Of a DNA stretch of 64,000 bases, positions 31,903 through 39,851 are shown in pieces; positions within the stretch are counted from its first letter, which is position 1; every line of letters starts with the position of its first letter. The notes under the pieces are model-generated. The model saw nothing but the letters and a program-made list of their open reading frames with translations. It searched no databases and was not told the DNA's origin. The stretch comes from Alloboseaceae bacterium BT-24-1 (lineage in GTDB: Bacteria > Pseudomonadota > Alphaproteobacteria > Rhizobiales > Beijerinckiaceae): NCBI GenBank assembly GCA_025846845.1, contig JAOYTL010000003.1:310001-374000 (forward strand), written 5' to 3'. Made by a program: the position numbers and the translations under genes.

Positions 31903-32460
31903 TCAGTGTCCCGGCGCGTAGCGCAGGATCACCGTGCCATTCTTGAGCGGGCGGGTCTCCAGCAGATCCAGCTTCTGGCGCTCGCCATCGGCCTTGAAGA
32001 ACGGCGTGCCCGCACCGAGCCGCACCGGCACCACCGCCAGCATCAGCTCGTCGATCTGCTTCTCTTTCAGCAGGGTATCGATCAGTTCGGCACTGCCGAA
32101 GACGAGGACGTCCTTGCCCGGCGCGGCTCGGAGCTTCGCGATCTCGCTAACGATGTCGGCCGTGACGCGGGTGTTGTTCCAGTCCGAGCTCTGAACGCTG
32201 CGCGAGGCGACCAGCTTGGGCAGCGCGTTCATATAGCGCGTGACCTCGCCGTCCTCGGCGGTGGCGCTGCTCCAGTACGCCTTCATCCCGTCATGGGTGA
32301 CGCGGCCGAAGACGAGGCATTGAGCGCGCCGGCCGAACTCCTTGCTGAGCGCGTCGAGCTCCTCGCCCCAGGCGTCGTTGTGAAACGACAGATCCCACTT
32401 CTCCGTGCCCTCGAAATAGCCGTCGAGCGTCACGAGGTTCCAGACAATCACCTTGGCCAT
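31903..32460 (-). CDS. Dihydrofolate reductase family protein (RibD C-terminal domain)
   Basis: The 185-residue protein has the RibD-C/DHFR-like fold seen in many small bacterial reductases: MAKVIVWNLVTLDGYFEGTEKWDL at the start, CLVFGRVTHDGMKAYW, APGKDVLVFGSAELIDTLL and a final LKNGTVILRY. It probably binds NADPH; the substrate is unknown. The start at 32460 has GGAGG upstream and is preferred over 32472. It is divergent from an HxlR regulator, and this pairing often means redox or electrophile stress response. Confidence 0.9.
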   Translation of the reverse strand: MAKVIVWNLVTLDGYFEGTEKWDLSFHNDAWGEELDALSKEFGRRAQCLVFGRVTHDGMKAYWSSATAEDGEVTRYMNALPKLVASRSVQSSDWNNTRVTADIVSEIAKLRAAPGKDVLVFGSAELIDTLLKEKQIDELMLAVVPVRLGAGTPFFKADGERQKLDLLETRPLKNGTVILRYAPGH

Positions 32461-32497
32461 CACATCCTCCATCCGGGCGCCACCTCGGCGCCATCAA

Positions 32498-32522
32498 AAC
32501 TGCTTGCGATTTGCAAGCAGTT
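32498..32522. promoter_or_regulatory. Perfect inverted repeat, candidate HxlR operator 1
   Basis: AACTGCTTGC, spacer GATTT, GCAAGCAGTT: a perfect 10-bp inverted repeat in the divergent region of the reductase and HxlR genes. HxlR-family dimers bind such sites. It begins 38 bases upstream of the reductase start. Confidence 0.65.
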
Positions 32523-32532
32523 GGCTTCTAGC

Positions 32533-32561
32533 AAAACCAGTTGTAGAATGCAAGTGGTTTT
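32533..32561. promoter_or_regulatory. Inverted repeat, candidate HxlR operator 2
   Basis: AAAACCAGTTG and CAAGTGGTTTT, 7 bases apart, form an 11-bp inverted repeat with one mismatch. It ends 11 bases before the chosen HxlR start at 32572. Two dyads in one short divergent region suggest control of both genes and autoregulation. Confidence 0.55.
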
Positions 32562-32571
32562 GGAGATGCAC

Positions 32572-33090
32572 ATGCGAGAGACCGGCCGCTCGGGCTGCCC
32601 GATCAATCTGACATTGGAAATCCTCGGGGATCGCTGGAGTCTGATCGTCCTGCGCGACATGATGTTCGGCAATCGCCGGCATTTCCGCGAACTGCAGGCG
32701 AAATCGGACGAGGGCATCGCCTCGAACATCCTCGCCGACCGGCTGAAGCGGCTGCTCGAAAACGGCCTGATCTCACGCCGCGACGACGCCTCCCATAAGC
32801 AGAAGGGCATCTACAGCCTGACCGAAATGGGGATTTCGCTGGTGCCGGTCTTCGCCGCCATGGCCGACTGGGGCCGGCGCTTCCTGCCGGTGACGCCGGA
32901 GATGTCGATCCGCGCCGAGATCCTGGCCGAGGGCGGTCCGGCCCTCTGGCAGAAGTTCATGGCGGAGCTGCGCTTCCTCCATCTCGATGCGCCGCAACCG
33001 GCCCAATCCGTGCTCGACGAGCTGACCGAGGCGTATCGCTGCGCCGTGGAGCGCAAACGCGCTGCTGACGCCGAGCCGGAAGTGGTCTGA
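32572..33090 (+). CDS. HxlR-family transcriptional regulator
   Basis: The 172-residue protein has the HxlR winged helix: SGCPINLTLEILGDRWSLIVLRDMMFGNRRHFRELQ, then GIASNILADRLKRLLENGLISRR and KGIYSLTEMG. The Cys in SGCPI near residue 9 is the usual redox or electrophile sensor position of the family. TTGGAG lies 8 bases before the ATG at 32572; starts at 32548 and 32566 are in frame, but the first lies within the second candidate operator. It probably represses the divergent reductase gene and itself. Confidence 0.9.
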   Translation: MRETGRSGCPINLTLEILGDRWSLIVLRDMMFGNRRHFRELQAKSDEGIASNILADRLKRLLENGLISRRDDASHKQKGIYSLTEMGISLVPVFAAMADWGRRFLPVTPEMSIRAEILAEGGPALWQKFMAELRFLHLDAPQPAQSVLDELTEAYRCAVERKRAADAEPEVV

Positions 33091-33170
33091 GGTCTGCTCA
33101 AGCACCCCATCTCGGAAGCGGATTGATCAAAATCGCTCCTGCGACGTTTAGCCGGCAGGAGGACATGATC

Positions 33171-33695
33171 ATGACGCGACATCGCATGACGAAGGCGCTC
33201 GCCGCGGCGGCACTGTTGATGCTGGCTCAGCCGGGCTCCGCAGAGCAGGAAGCCGGCAGCAGCGAGGCGAGTTTCCTGAGTTCCCTCGAAGGCCGCTTCA
33301 GCGGTAATGGCACGCTCCAGAACGCCGGCGGCAGCAGCCGTTCACTGAAATGCGAATTCAATGGCGACCAAGAAGGCTCGCGCCTGAGCCTCGACGGCAG
33401 CTGCACCACCGCGGCCATCCTCAGTGCCACCATCAAGATCGAGCTGCGCCACGATCCGAAGACCGGCCGCTATGCCGGCACGTTCAAGGAGAGTACCGGC
33501 ACAGTGGCGAACCTCGCCGGCACGCGGCAGGGCCAGCGGTTGACGCTCGCCTTCAACGAGACGGCGGAAAGCGTCCGTCCGAACCCGCCCGCGACGCTGA
33601 CGATCTCGCGCCAGCAGGACGGTGTGGCGCTGACCCTGCGCGGCAGTCAGCCCGGCCAGGGGCAGAATCTCGACCTGTCGCTGAAGGAGAATTGA
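33171..33695 (+). CDS. Hypothetical exported protein
   Basis: The 174-residue protein starts MTRHRMTKALAAAALLMLAQPGSAEQ, a Sec signal peptide. The mature part is rich in beta-strand-like segments (SLEGRFSGNGTLQNAGG, LSATIKIELRHDPKTGRYAGTFKES, NPPATLTISRQQDGVALTLRG) and has two cysteines (SLKCEFNG, DGSCTTAA). I cannot assign a family. AGGAGG lies 8 bases before the ATG at 33171; a start at 33165 would leave only 2 bases. A strong two-way terminator follows. Confidence 0.75.
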   Translation: MTRHRMTKALAAAALLMLAQPGSAEQEAGSSEASFLSSLEGRFSGNGTLQNAGGSSRSLKCEFNGDQEGSRLSLDGSCTTAAILSATIKIELRHDPKTGRYAGTFKESTGTVANLAGTRQGQRLTLAFNETAESVRPNPPATLTISRQQDGVALTLRGSQPGQGQNLDLSLKEN

Positions 33696-33707
33696 TCCGC
33701 CAATAAG

Positions 33708-33732
33708 AAGGGCCTGCCTTAGGCAGGCCCTT
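33708..33732. terminator. Bidirectional rho-independent terminator
   Basis: AAGGGCCTGCC, loop TTA, GGCAGGCCCTT is a perfect palindrome with an 11-bp stem. It lies between the converging hypothetical gene and the RND pump gene and can end transcription from both. Confidence 0.8.
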
Positions 33733-33738
33733 GGCCTC

Positions 33739-36700
33739 TCACTCCGCCGCCAGCCTTGGCGGCGGCAGCTTGCCCGCCATCGCCTTGGCGCTGGCTTCGC
33801 CGGGGGTTTCCTCATCGCTCATCGGAGCCCAGCTGCTCTCATCCTCGGCCTTGCCGAGGAAGCGCCCGAAGATCCAGCCGGTGAGCCGCCCGAGATCGTC
33901 CATCACCACATAGAAGGACGGCACGAAGACGAGGGAAAGCACGGTCGAGACGATCAGGCCGCCGATCACCGCGATCGCCATCGGCGCGCGGAACTCGCCG
34001 CCATCGCCGACGCCATAGGCCGAGGGCAGCATGCCGGCGGCCATGGCGATCGTGGTCATCACGATCGGCCGGGCGCGCTTGTGGCCGGCTTCAAGCAGCG
34101 CCGTCAGCCGATCCTTGCCGCGCGCGACCTCCTCGACCGCGAAATCGACCAGCATGATCGCGTTCTTGGTAACGATGCCCATCAGCATCAGCAGGCCGAT
34201 ATAGACCGGCATCGAGACCGGGTTGTGGGTGGCGAGCAGGGCGATCACCACGCCGCCGAAGGAGAGCGGCAGCGAGAGCAGGATGGTGATCGGTTGGAAG
34301 ACCGAGCCGAACAGCAGGATCAGCACGGCGAGCACCAGCATCAGGCCGGTGGTCATCGCCGTGATGAAGCCCTCGACCACCTCGCCCTGGATCTCGGCGT
34401 CGCCGGTCGCGGCGATGCGCACGCCCTCGGGTAGGCCGACCTCCTTGACGATCTCCTGGAACTTCTCCTGCGCCGTGCCGAGCTCGAAACCGCGCTTCAG
34501 GTCGGCACCGATGGCGGCGCGGCGAACGCGGTCATAGCGGTCGATCGAGGACGGGCCCTCGCCGAAGCCGATCTCGGCGACGGCCGTGAGCGGGATCGAG
34601 ACGCCAGCCGTGTTGGTGACGCGCAGCGCCGCGATGTTGCGGATGTCGGTGCGGGCCTGCTCGTCGAGCTGGACGCGGATCGGCACCAGCCGGTCGCCGG
34701 CGTTGAACTTGGCGAGGTTGGGGCCGATGTCACCGATGGTGGCAACCCGCAGCGCCTCCGAGATTGCCTCGGGCGTGACGCCGAGATTGGCGGCCTGCTC
34801 CAGCTTCGGCGTGACGCGCATCTCCGGCCGGCTCAGTGAGCCGGCGGTCGCGACGTTCAAGTAGCCGTCGACCTGGCGCATGCGCGCCTCGATCTTCGCC
34901 ACCGTCTCGTCGAGTGCGTCGCCATCCTTGGACAGGATCGAGAACGCCATCTCGCGCTCGCCGCGCTCGTTGACGTACCAGGCGCGGACATCGGGCACGC
35001 TTGCCAGCTTCTCGGCGATGGTGACCTTGAGCTCTTTCTGGGGGACGTCGCGTTCGGCCTTCGGCGTCAGCAGGATGAAGACCGCGGCGCGGCGGACCTC
35101 GCGCTGCCCGGTCGGTGATGCCCCGCCGAGCACGAAGACGTTCGTGACCTGCGGGATCTCGCGCAGCTTGTCGACGATCTTGTCGGTGGCGACGGTGGTG
35201 TCCTCCAGCGTCGCGCCGGGCGGCAATTCGACCGAGGCGACGATGCGGGCGGTATCTTCCTCCGGGAAGAAGCCGGTCGGCAGGAGCGCCGTCGCCTGGA
35301 TCGAGACGAACAGGAAGCCGAAGCCGGCGATGAGCGTGAGATAGGCCGTATTGAGCGGCAGCTTGCGCCATGTCCGCGAGCCATCGAAGCGCGGCAGCAC
35401 CGGGATGCGGCGCTTCCTGAGCGAGGCTTCGAGCAGCCAGCTGTAGGCGCGCATCACGAAGCCGTCCTTGGCATCCTGGTGCTTCACTGGCTTGAACAGA
35501 TAGGCCGCCATCATCGGCGTGATAAGGCGCGCAACCAGCAGCGAGAACAGCACCGCGATCGCGACCGTCAGGCCGAACTGGCGGAAATACTGGCCGGCGA
35601 TGCCGCCCATGAACGAGACCGGCGCGAAGATCGCGACGATGGTCAGCGTGATCGCGATGACCGCGAGCCCGATCTCGTCGGCCGCCTCCATCGCGGCGCG
35701 ATAGGGCGACTTGCCCATCTTCATGTGCCGGACGATGTTCTCGATCTCGACGATGGCGTCGTCGACCAGGATGCCGGTCACCAGGGTGATGCCGAGCAGG
35801 CTGACCAGGTTGAGCGAGAAGCCGAGCAGCTCCATCGCCCAGAAGGTCGGGATCGCCGAGAGCGGCAGCGCGATCGCAGTGATCAGCGTTGCCCGCCAGT
35901 TACGCAGGAAGACGAAGACGACGAGCACGGCGAGCGCCGCGCCCTCAAGCAGCGTCTCCATCGCCGCCTTGTAGTTGCCGTGGGTATAGGCGACCGCATC
36001 GTCGATCGGCTTCAGCGCGATCGTCGGATAGCGCTTGTTGAGATCGTCGAGCTTGGCCGCGACGACGTCCTTGACCGAAAGCTCGCTCGAGCCCTTCGAG
36101 CGGAACACGGCGAAGGAGACGACCGGCTGCTTGTTCAGCCGGCCGAAGGCGCGCGGCTCGGAACTGGAATCCTCGACCCGGCCGAGCTCCTTCAGGCGCA
36201 CTTCGCGCCCGCCGGTGAGCTGGATCTTGCTGTCGGCCAGCTCCGCGACAGTCTTCGCGCTGGCGAGCGTGCGGATCGCCTGCTCCTGCCCACCGACCTC
36301 GCCACGCCCACCGGCGAGATCGACATTGGTGGCGCGGATCTGGCGGTTGACCTCGCCGGCGGTGGTGCCGAGCGCCAGCAAACGGTCGGGATCGAGCGAG
36401 ATCCGGATCTCGCGGTCAACGCCGCCATAGCGCTCGACGCGGCCGACGCCTTTCAGCCCCTGCAATTCGCGCGAGACGACATCGTCGACATGCCAGGAGA
36501 TCTGCTCCAGCGTCATGCCGGGCGAGGAGGCGCCATAGGTCAGGATCGACTGGCCCTCGACGTCGATGCGCTGGATCACCGGCTCGTCGATGGTCCGTGG
36601 CAGCTCGGCCCTGATCTTGGCGATCGCATCCTTGACGTCGTTGACGGCGCGGTCGGTGTTGGTTTCGAGCCTGAACTCGACCAGCGTCACCGAAGAGCCG

Positions 36701-36963
36701 TCGGTCAGCGTCGACATCACGTGCTTGACGCCGGTGATGTTGGCGACCGCGTCCTCGACGCGCTTCGAAACCTGGCTCTCGAGCTCGGCCGGCGCGGCAC
36801 CCGACTGAGTCACCGTCACCGAGACGAAGGGCACGTCGATGTTCGGGAAGCGCGTCACCGGCAGCTTCGAGAACGAAAGCAGCCCGAGCACGCAGAGCAC
36901 GACGAAGAGCAGGATTGCCGGAACCGGTTTCCGGATCGACCAGGCGGAGAAATTGACGTTCAC
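33739..36963 (-). CDS. RND efflux transporter permease (HAE1/AcrB family)
   Basis: The 1074-residue protein has the usual RND length and the two-fold layout of 12 membrane helices with large periplasmic loops. It starts MNVNFSAWSIRKPVPAILLF and has the LPVTRFPNIDVPFVSV segment. The proton relay is intact: the Asp pair of helix 4 in GILVDDAIVEIENIVRHM and the Lys of helix 10 in GIVTKNAIMLVDFAVEE. It should export drugs or toxic organics together with the adaptor gene upstream. No outer-membrane channel gene is next to it. Confidence 0.96.
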   Translation of the reverse strand: MNVNFSAWSIRKPVPAILLFVVLCVLGLLSFSKLPVTRFPNIDVPFVSVTVTQSGAAPAELESQVSKRVEDAVANITGVKHVMSTLTDGSSVTLVEFRLETNTDRAVNDVKDAIAKIRAELPRTIDEPVIQRIDVEGQSILTYGASSPGMTLEQISWHVDDVVSRELQGLKGVGRVERYGGVDREIRISLDPDRLLALGTTAGEVNRQIRATNVDLAGGRGEVGGQEQAIRTLASAKTVAELADSKIQLTGGREVRLKELGRVEDSSSEPRAFGRLNKQPVVSFAVFRSKGSSELSVKDVVAAKLDDLNKRYPTIALKPIDDAVAYTHGNYKAAMETLLEGAALAVLVVFVFLRNWRATLITAIALPLSAIPTFWAMELLGFSLNLVSLLGITLVTGILVDDAIVEIENIVRHMKMGKSPYRAAMEAADEIGLAVIAITLTIVAIFAPVSFMGGIAGQYFRQFGLTVAIAVLFSLLVARLITPMMAAYLFKPVKHQDAKDGFVMRAYSWLLEASLRKRRIPVLPRFDGSRTWRKLPLNTAYLTLIAGFGFLFVSIQATALLPTGFFPEEDTARIVASVELPPGATLEDTTVATDKIVDKLREIPQVTNVFVLGGASPTGQREVRRAAVFILLTPKAERDVPQKELKVTIAEKLASVPDVRAWYVNERGEREMAFSILSKDGDALDETVAKIEARMRQVDGYLNVATAGSLSRPEMRVTPKLEQAANLGVTPEAISEALRVATIGDIGPNLAKFNAGDRLVPIRVQLDEQARTDIRNIAALRVTNTAGVSIPLTAVAEIGFGEGPSSIDRYDRVRRAAIGADLKRGFELGTAQEKFQEIVKEVGLPEGVRIAATGDAEIQGEVVEGFITAMTTGLMLVLAVLILLFGSVFQPITILLSLPLSFGGVVIALLATHNPVSMPVYIGLLMLMGIVTKNAIMLVDFAVEEVARGKDRLTALLEAGHKRARPIVMTTIAMAAGMLPSAYGVGDGGEFRAPMAIAVIGGLIVSTVLSLVFVPSFYVVMDDLGRLTGWIFGRFLGKAEDESSWAPMSDEETPGEASAKAMAGKLPPPRLAAE

Positions 36964-36974
36964 GCGAGGCTCCG

Positions 36975-38159
36975 TCAGTTCGTCGCGATCGGCGTGATCA
37001 TGTCGCCGTCACGCACGAAGGTGCCGGCGCGGGCGACCACGCTCTCGCCCTCAGCGAGGCCGGATGCGATCTCGGCACGCCCGCCGCCGATCAGCCCGAG
37101 CGTCACCTTCTTCGTCGTCACCCGGCCGTCCTTGACGGACTGCACCATCGCGCCGCCGCGCGAATAGGTGATCGCCGAAAGCGGCAGCACGATGCTGGTC
37201 TTGCGGCCGGTCTCGATCACGCCGCGCGCGAAGGAGCCGATGGCGACCGGCGGGTTGTCGACGAGCGAGATACGCAGCCGCCCAAGCCGGGAGGCCTTGT
37301 CGACCTCGGGCGAGATCAGCCGGATCTGGCCGGTGAGCGGCTTGTCGGAACCTGCGGGGGTGACAGCGACCGCCTGTCCGATCTTGAGATTGGGCAGCTC
37401 GACCTCGGCGACATCAGCCTCGAGTTCGATCGCGCCATCGGCGATGATCCTGAACAGCGGCTCGGCGGCCGCCATCGTCGCCATGGCGCCGAGCTTGGCG
37501 TTGCGGCGGCTGACCATGCCGGCCTTGGGCGCCTTGATCTCGGTGCGCGCCAGCTTCACCTCGATGTCGCGCCCCTGGGCCTGAGCCAGCGTCAGGTCGG
37601 CCGTGGTGATCGCAAGCGCCTGCTTCATCGAATTCAATCGCGCCTGCCCACCCCGGGCTGCGGCGGCGCGCTGGTCGAAGGTCTCGAGACTGGCATTGCC
37701 ATTGTCGCGCAAGGCCTTGGTGCGATCGAAGGCGTTGTTGGCCTGAACGAGATTGGCCTCGGCCTCGACGATCTGCGCCTTGGCCTGATCGACCGCCGCC
37801 TCGGCGCGCTTGATCTGCGCCTCGTTCTGGGCGCGCTGCACCTCGAGCGTGGTGCGCGACAGCCGAGCCAGCACCTGGCCGGCCGCAACACGGTCGCCTT
37901 CCTCGGCGAGCAGTTCGGTGATGACGACGCCGTCGATCTCGGGCGCGACCAGTACCTCGTCGCGCGCGATCATAGAACCGGAGACGACGACGCTCTGCAC
38001 GATCTCGTCGCGCTTGGCCGATGTCACCGTGATCGCCGGACCGGCGGAGGGCTGCTGGGTGGTCGCGGCAGAAGCCGGCGCCTGGGCGAAGGCTGCCCCG
38101 GGCGCGCAGGCAAGCGCGACGAGCGGCAGCAGGATCAGGGTTTTGGTCGAGATGGGCAT
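36975..38159 (-). CDS. RND efflux periplasmic adaptor (membrane fusion protein)
   Basis: The 394-residue protein has a signal peptide (LILLPLVALACAPGAAFAQ), a lipoyl-like segment (VSGSMIARDEVLVAPEIDGVVITELLAEEGDRVAAGQVLARL), a long coiled-coil hairpin (about residues 110-190, rich in Ala, Gln and Glu) and the beta-barrel end (LPLSAITYSRGGAMVQSVKDGRV). This is the MFP/AcrA type that links the pump to an outer-membrane channel. The start at 38159 gives the signal peptide; the frame is open upstream into the TetR gene. It is 12 bases upstream of the pump gene. Confidence 0.94.
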   Translation of the reverse strand: MPISTKTLILLPLVALACAPGAAFAQAPASAATTQQPSAGPAITVTSAKRDEIVQSVVVSGSMIARDEVLVAPEIDGVVITELLAEEGDRVAAGQVLARLSRTTLEVQRAQNEAQIKRAEAAVDQAKAQIVEAEANLVQANNAFDRTKALRDNGNASLETFDQRAAAARGGQARLNSMKQALAITTADLTLAQAQGRDIEVKLARTEIKAPKAGMVSRRNAKLGAMATMAAAEPLFRIIADGAIELEADVAEVELPNLKIGQAVAVTPAGSDKPLTGQIRLISPEVDKASRLGRLRISLVDNPPVAIGSFARGVIETGRKTSIVLPLSAITYSRGGAMVQSVKDGRVTTKKVTLGLIGGGRAEIASGLAEGESVVARAGTFVRDGDMITPIATN

Positions 38160-38170
38160 GGTCAATCTTC

Positions 38171-38812
38171 TTACGAGGTTTGGCCGTCGGCAGGCGGCAG
38201 CAGCATGGTCTGCGCCAGACCGCGCATCGCGGCGAACAAGGCATCGGCGCCGGCAGCGGCGTCGAAATCGGGATCGACGGCGCGACGGCAGAAGAAGCCG
38301 TCCGCCATCATGAACAGCGCCTGCAGGAAGCGCGCTTGATCGAGATTGCTCGGCAGCTCGCCGCTCGCCTTGGCCCCCTCGACGGCAGCGGCGAGTCCCT
38401 GCTCGACCACCTCGTCGAAGCCGGCGCAGATCTGCGCCATCTCGGGGGTGCGCGAGGCTTCCGCCCATATCTGCAGCGCGATGATCGCCTTCTCGCGCGG
38501 CTTGCGCACCATGTGCTGGCGGCCGAGCTCCTCGAGCTGGTCGAGCAATCCGCCCTTGCCCGGATCGAGTTTGGCGAAATCGGCCGCGACCTCAGTCCGG
38601 TCGCGCTCGCTCATTCCGGCGATGATCGCGTCCTTCGAGGAGAAGTAGCGGTAGAGATTGCCAGGGCTCATCCCGGCTTCCACGGCGATGTCGTTCATCG
38701 TCGCCATGTGGAAGCCGGCACGCGCGAAGACGTGCTCGGCCGCATCGAGAATGCGGACATGGCGCTCGCTGAGCCCGCGTTCGGCCGAGAGGGGGGTAAT
38801 GACGTGCGACAT
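38171..38812 (-). CDS. TetR-family transcriptional regulator of the RND pump
   Basis: The 213-residue protein has the TetR HTH at residues 15-62 (SERHVRILDAAEHVFARAGFHMATMNDIAVEAGMSPGNLYRYFSSKDAII) and a helical ligand domain with a C-terminal region of the TetR_C type. It is first in the minus-strand operon, 12 bases before the adaptor gene. A perfect 24-bp palindrome lies 12 bases upstream of its start, so it most likely represses itself and the pump until a ligand binds. Confidence 0.93.
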   Translation of the reverse strand: MSHVITPLSAERGLSERHVRILDAAEHVFARAGFHMATMNDIAVEAGMSPGNLYRYFSSKDAIIAGMSERDRTEVAADFAKLDPGKGGLLDQLEELGRQHMVRKPREKAIIALQIWAEASRTPEMAQICAGFDEVVEQGLAAAVEGAKASGELPSNLDQARFLQALFMMADGFFCRRAVDPDFDAAAGADALFAAMRGLAQTMLLPPADGQTS

Positions 38813-38823
38813 GCTTCCGACAA

Positions 38824-38847
38824 ATGAGAATGAACGTTCATTCTCAT
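38824..38847. promoter_or_regulatory. Perfect 24-bp palindrome, TetR operator
   Basis: ATGAGAATGAAC and GTTCATTCTCAT are exact inverted copies without spacer. The inner TGAAC-GTTCA core matches the usual form of TetR/AcrR operators. It lies 12 bases upstream of the TetR start, where a bound dimer would block the promoter of the tetR-adaptor-pump operon. Confidence 0.85.
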
Positions 38848-39059
38848 GCCTGAACCTGACTCGGGAGTCAATCGTTGTCATCACCACGGGTTGCATTGCC
38901 AGAAGATTATTGACGGAAGATTGCACGAAGCATGCACGGCGCTGGCGTCCGCCATGCCGGCTATGGCGCATAATTTGCTTGCCGCGAGGGTCGGCAAACC
39001 GCATTTTAAGGTGATCCGGCACGGAGAATCCGGTTTCGGGAGCGCAATCGACCATCGCG

Positions 39060-39851
39060 ATGAACGATCTGTCCTATCGCTTCCCGACCCGTCGCCGGCT
39101 TCGCAACCGCCTCGACGCATTGCCGCCGCGCAAGCCGGTGCTGATCGTGCTTCATCAGGAGCATTCGACACCCGGCCGCGTCGGCCGCCTCATCGCCGAG
39201 CGCGGCCACGCCCTCGACATCCGCAGGCCCCGTTTCGGCGACCCGTTGCCGCAGACCATGCGGGACCATGCCGGCGCCGTGATCTTCGGCGGACCGATGA
39301 GCGCCAACGACCCCGACGATTTCGTCAAGGCCGAGATCGATTGGATCGGCGTCTGCCTCAAGGAGGAAGCGCCCTTCCTCGGCCTTTGCTTGGGCGCGCA
39401 GATGCTGGCCCGCCATCTCGGCGCGACCGTCTACACCCACGCCGAAGGCCGGGCCGAGATCGGCTACTACCCGCTCAGCCTGACCGAGGCCGGCCATGCC
39501 GATGCGGCGACGACAGGCAGCCCCTGGCCGGGAACGGTCTATCAATGGCATCGCGAGGGCTTCGACTGCCCGACCGGCGCCGAATGCCTGGCGACCGGCG
39601 GCGATTTCCCGGTCCAGGCAGTCCGCGCTGGCCGCAAGGCCTATGGCCTGCAATTCCACCCCGAAGTGACGCTGGCGATGATGTGCCGCTGGTCGGTGCG
39701 CGCCCATGAGCGCACGCTGATGCCGGGCGCGCAATTGCGCCATCAGCATCTCGAGGGCTGGTACCAGTACGATCCGGCCGTGCGCACCTGGCTCGACCGC
39801 TTCCTCGACCACTGGCTGAAAGTACCAGCTGAGCAGGGTCTCAGCGCGTGA
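39060..39851 (+). CDS. Class I glutamine amidotransferase (COG0518 type)
   Basis: The 263-residue protein is a stand-alone GATase1 domain. The triad is visible: nucleophile Cys in FLGLCLGAQM, then His and Glu in LQFHPEVT. The oxyanion strand VIFGGPMSA precedes. Members of this group are often annotated as GMP-synthase-like amidotransferases, but no synthase domain is present. Some hydrolyse gamma-glutamyl compounds. Its stop overlaps the GTG of the next gene by 4 bases, so it works with the FAD oxidoreductase, probably in amino acid or amine catabolism. Confidence 0.88.
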   Translation: MNDLSYRFPTRRRLRNRLDALPPRKPVLIVLHQEHSTPGRVGRLIAERGHALDIRRPRFGDPLPQTMRDHAGAVIFGGPMSANDPDDFVKAEIDWIGVCLKEEAPFLGLCLGAQMLARHLGATVYTHAEGRAEIGYYPLSLTEAGHADAATTGSPWPGTVYQWHREGFDCPTGAECLATGGDFPVQAVRAGRKAYGLQFHPEVTLAMMCRWSVRAHERTLMPGAQLRHQHLEGWYQYDPAVRTWLDRFLDHWLKVPAEQGLSA

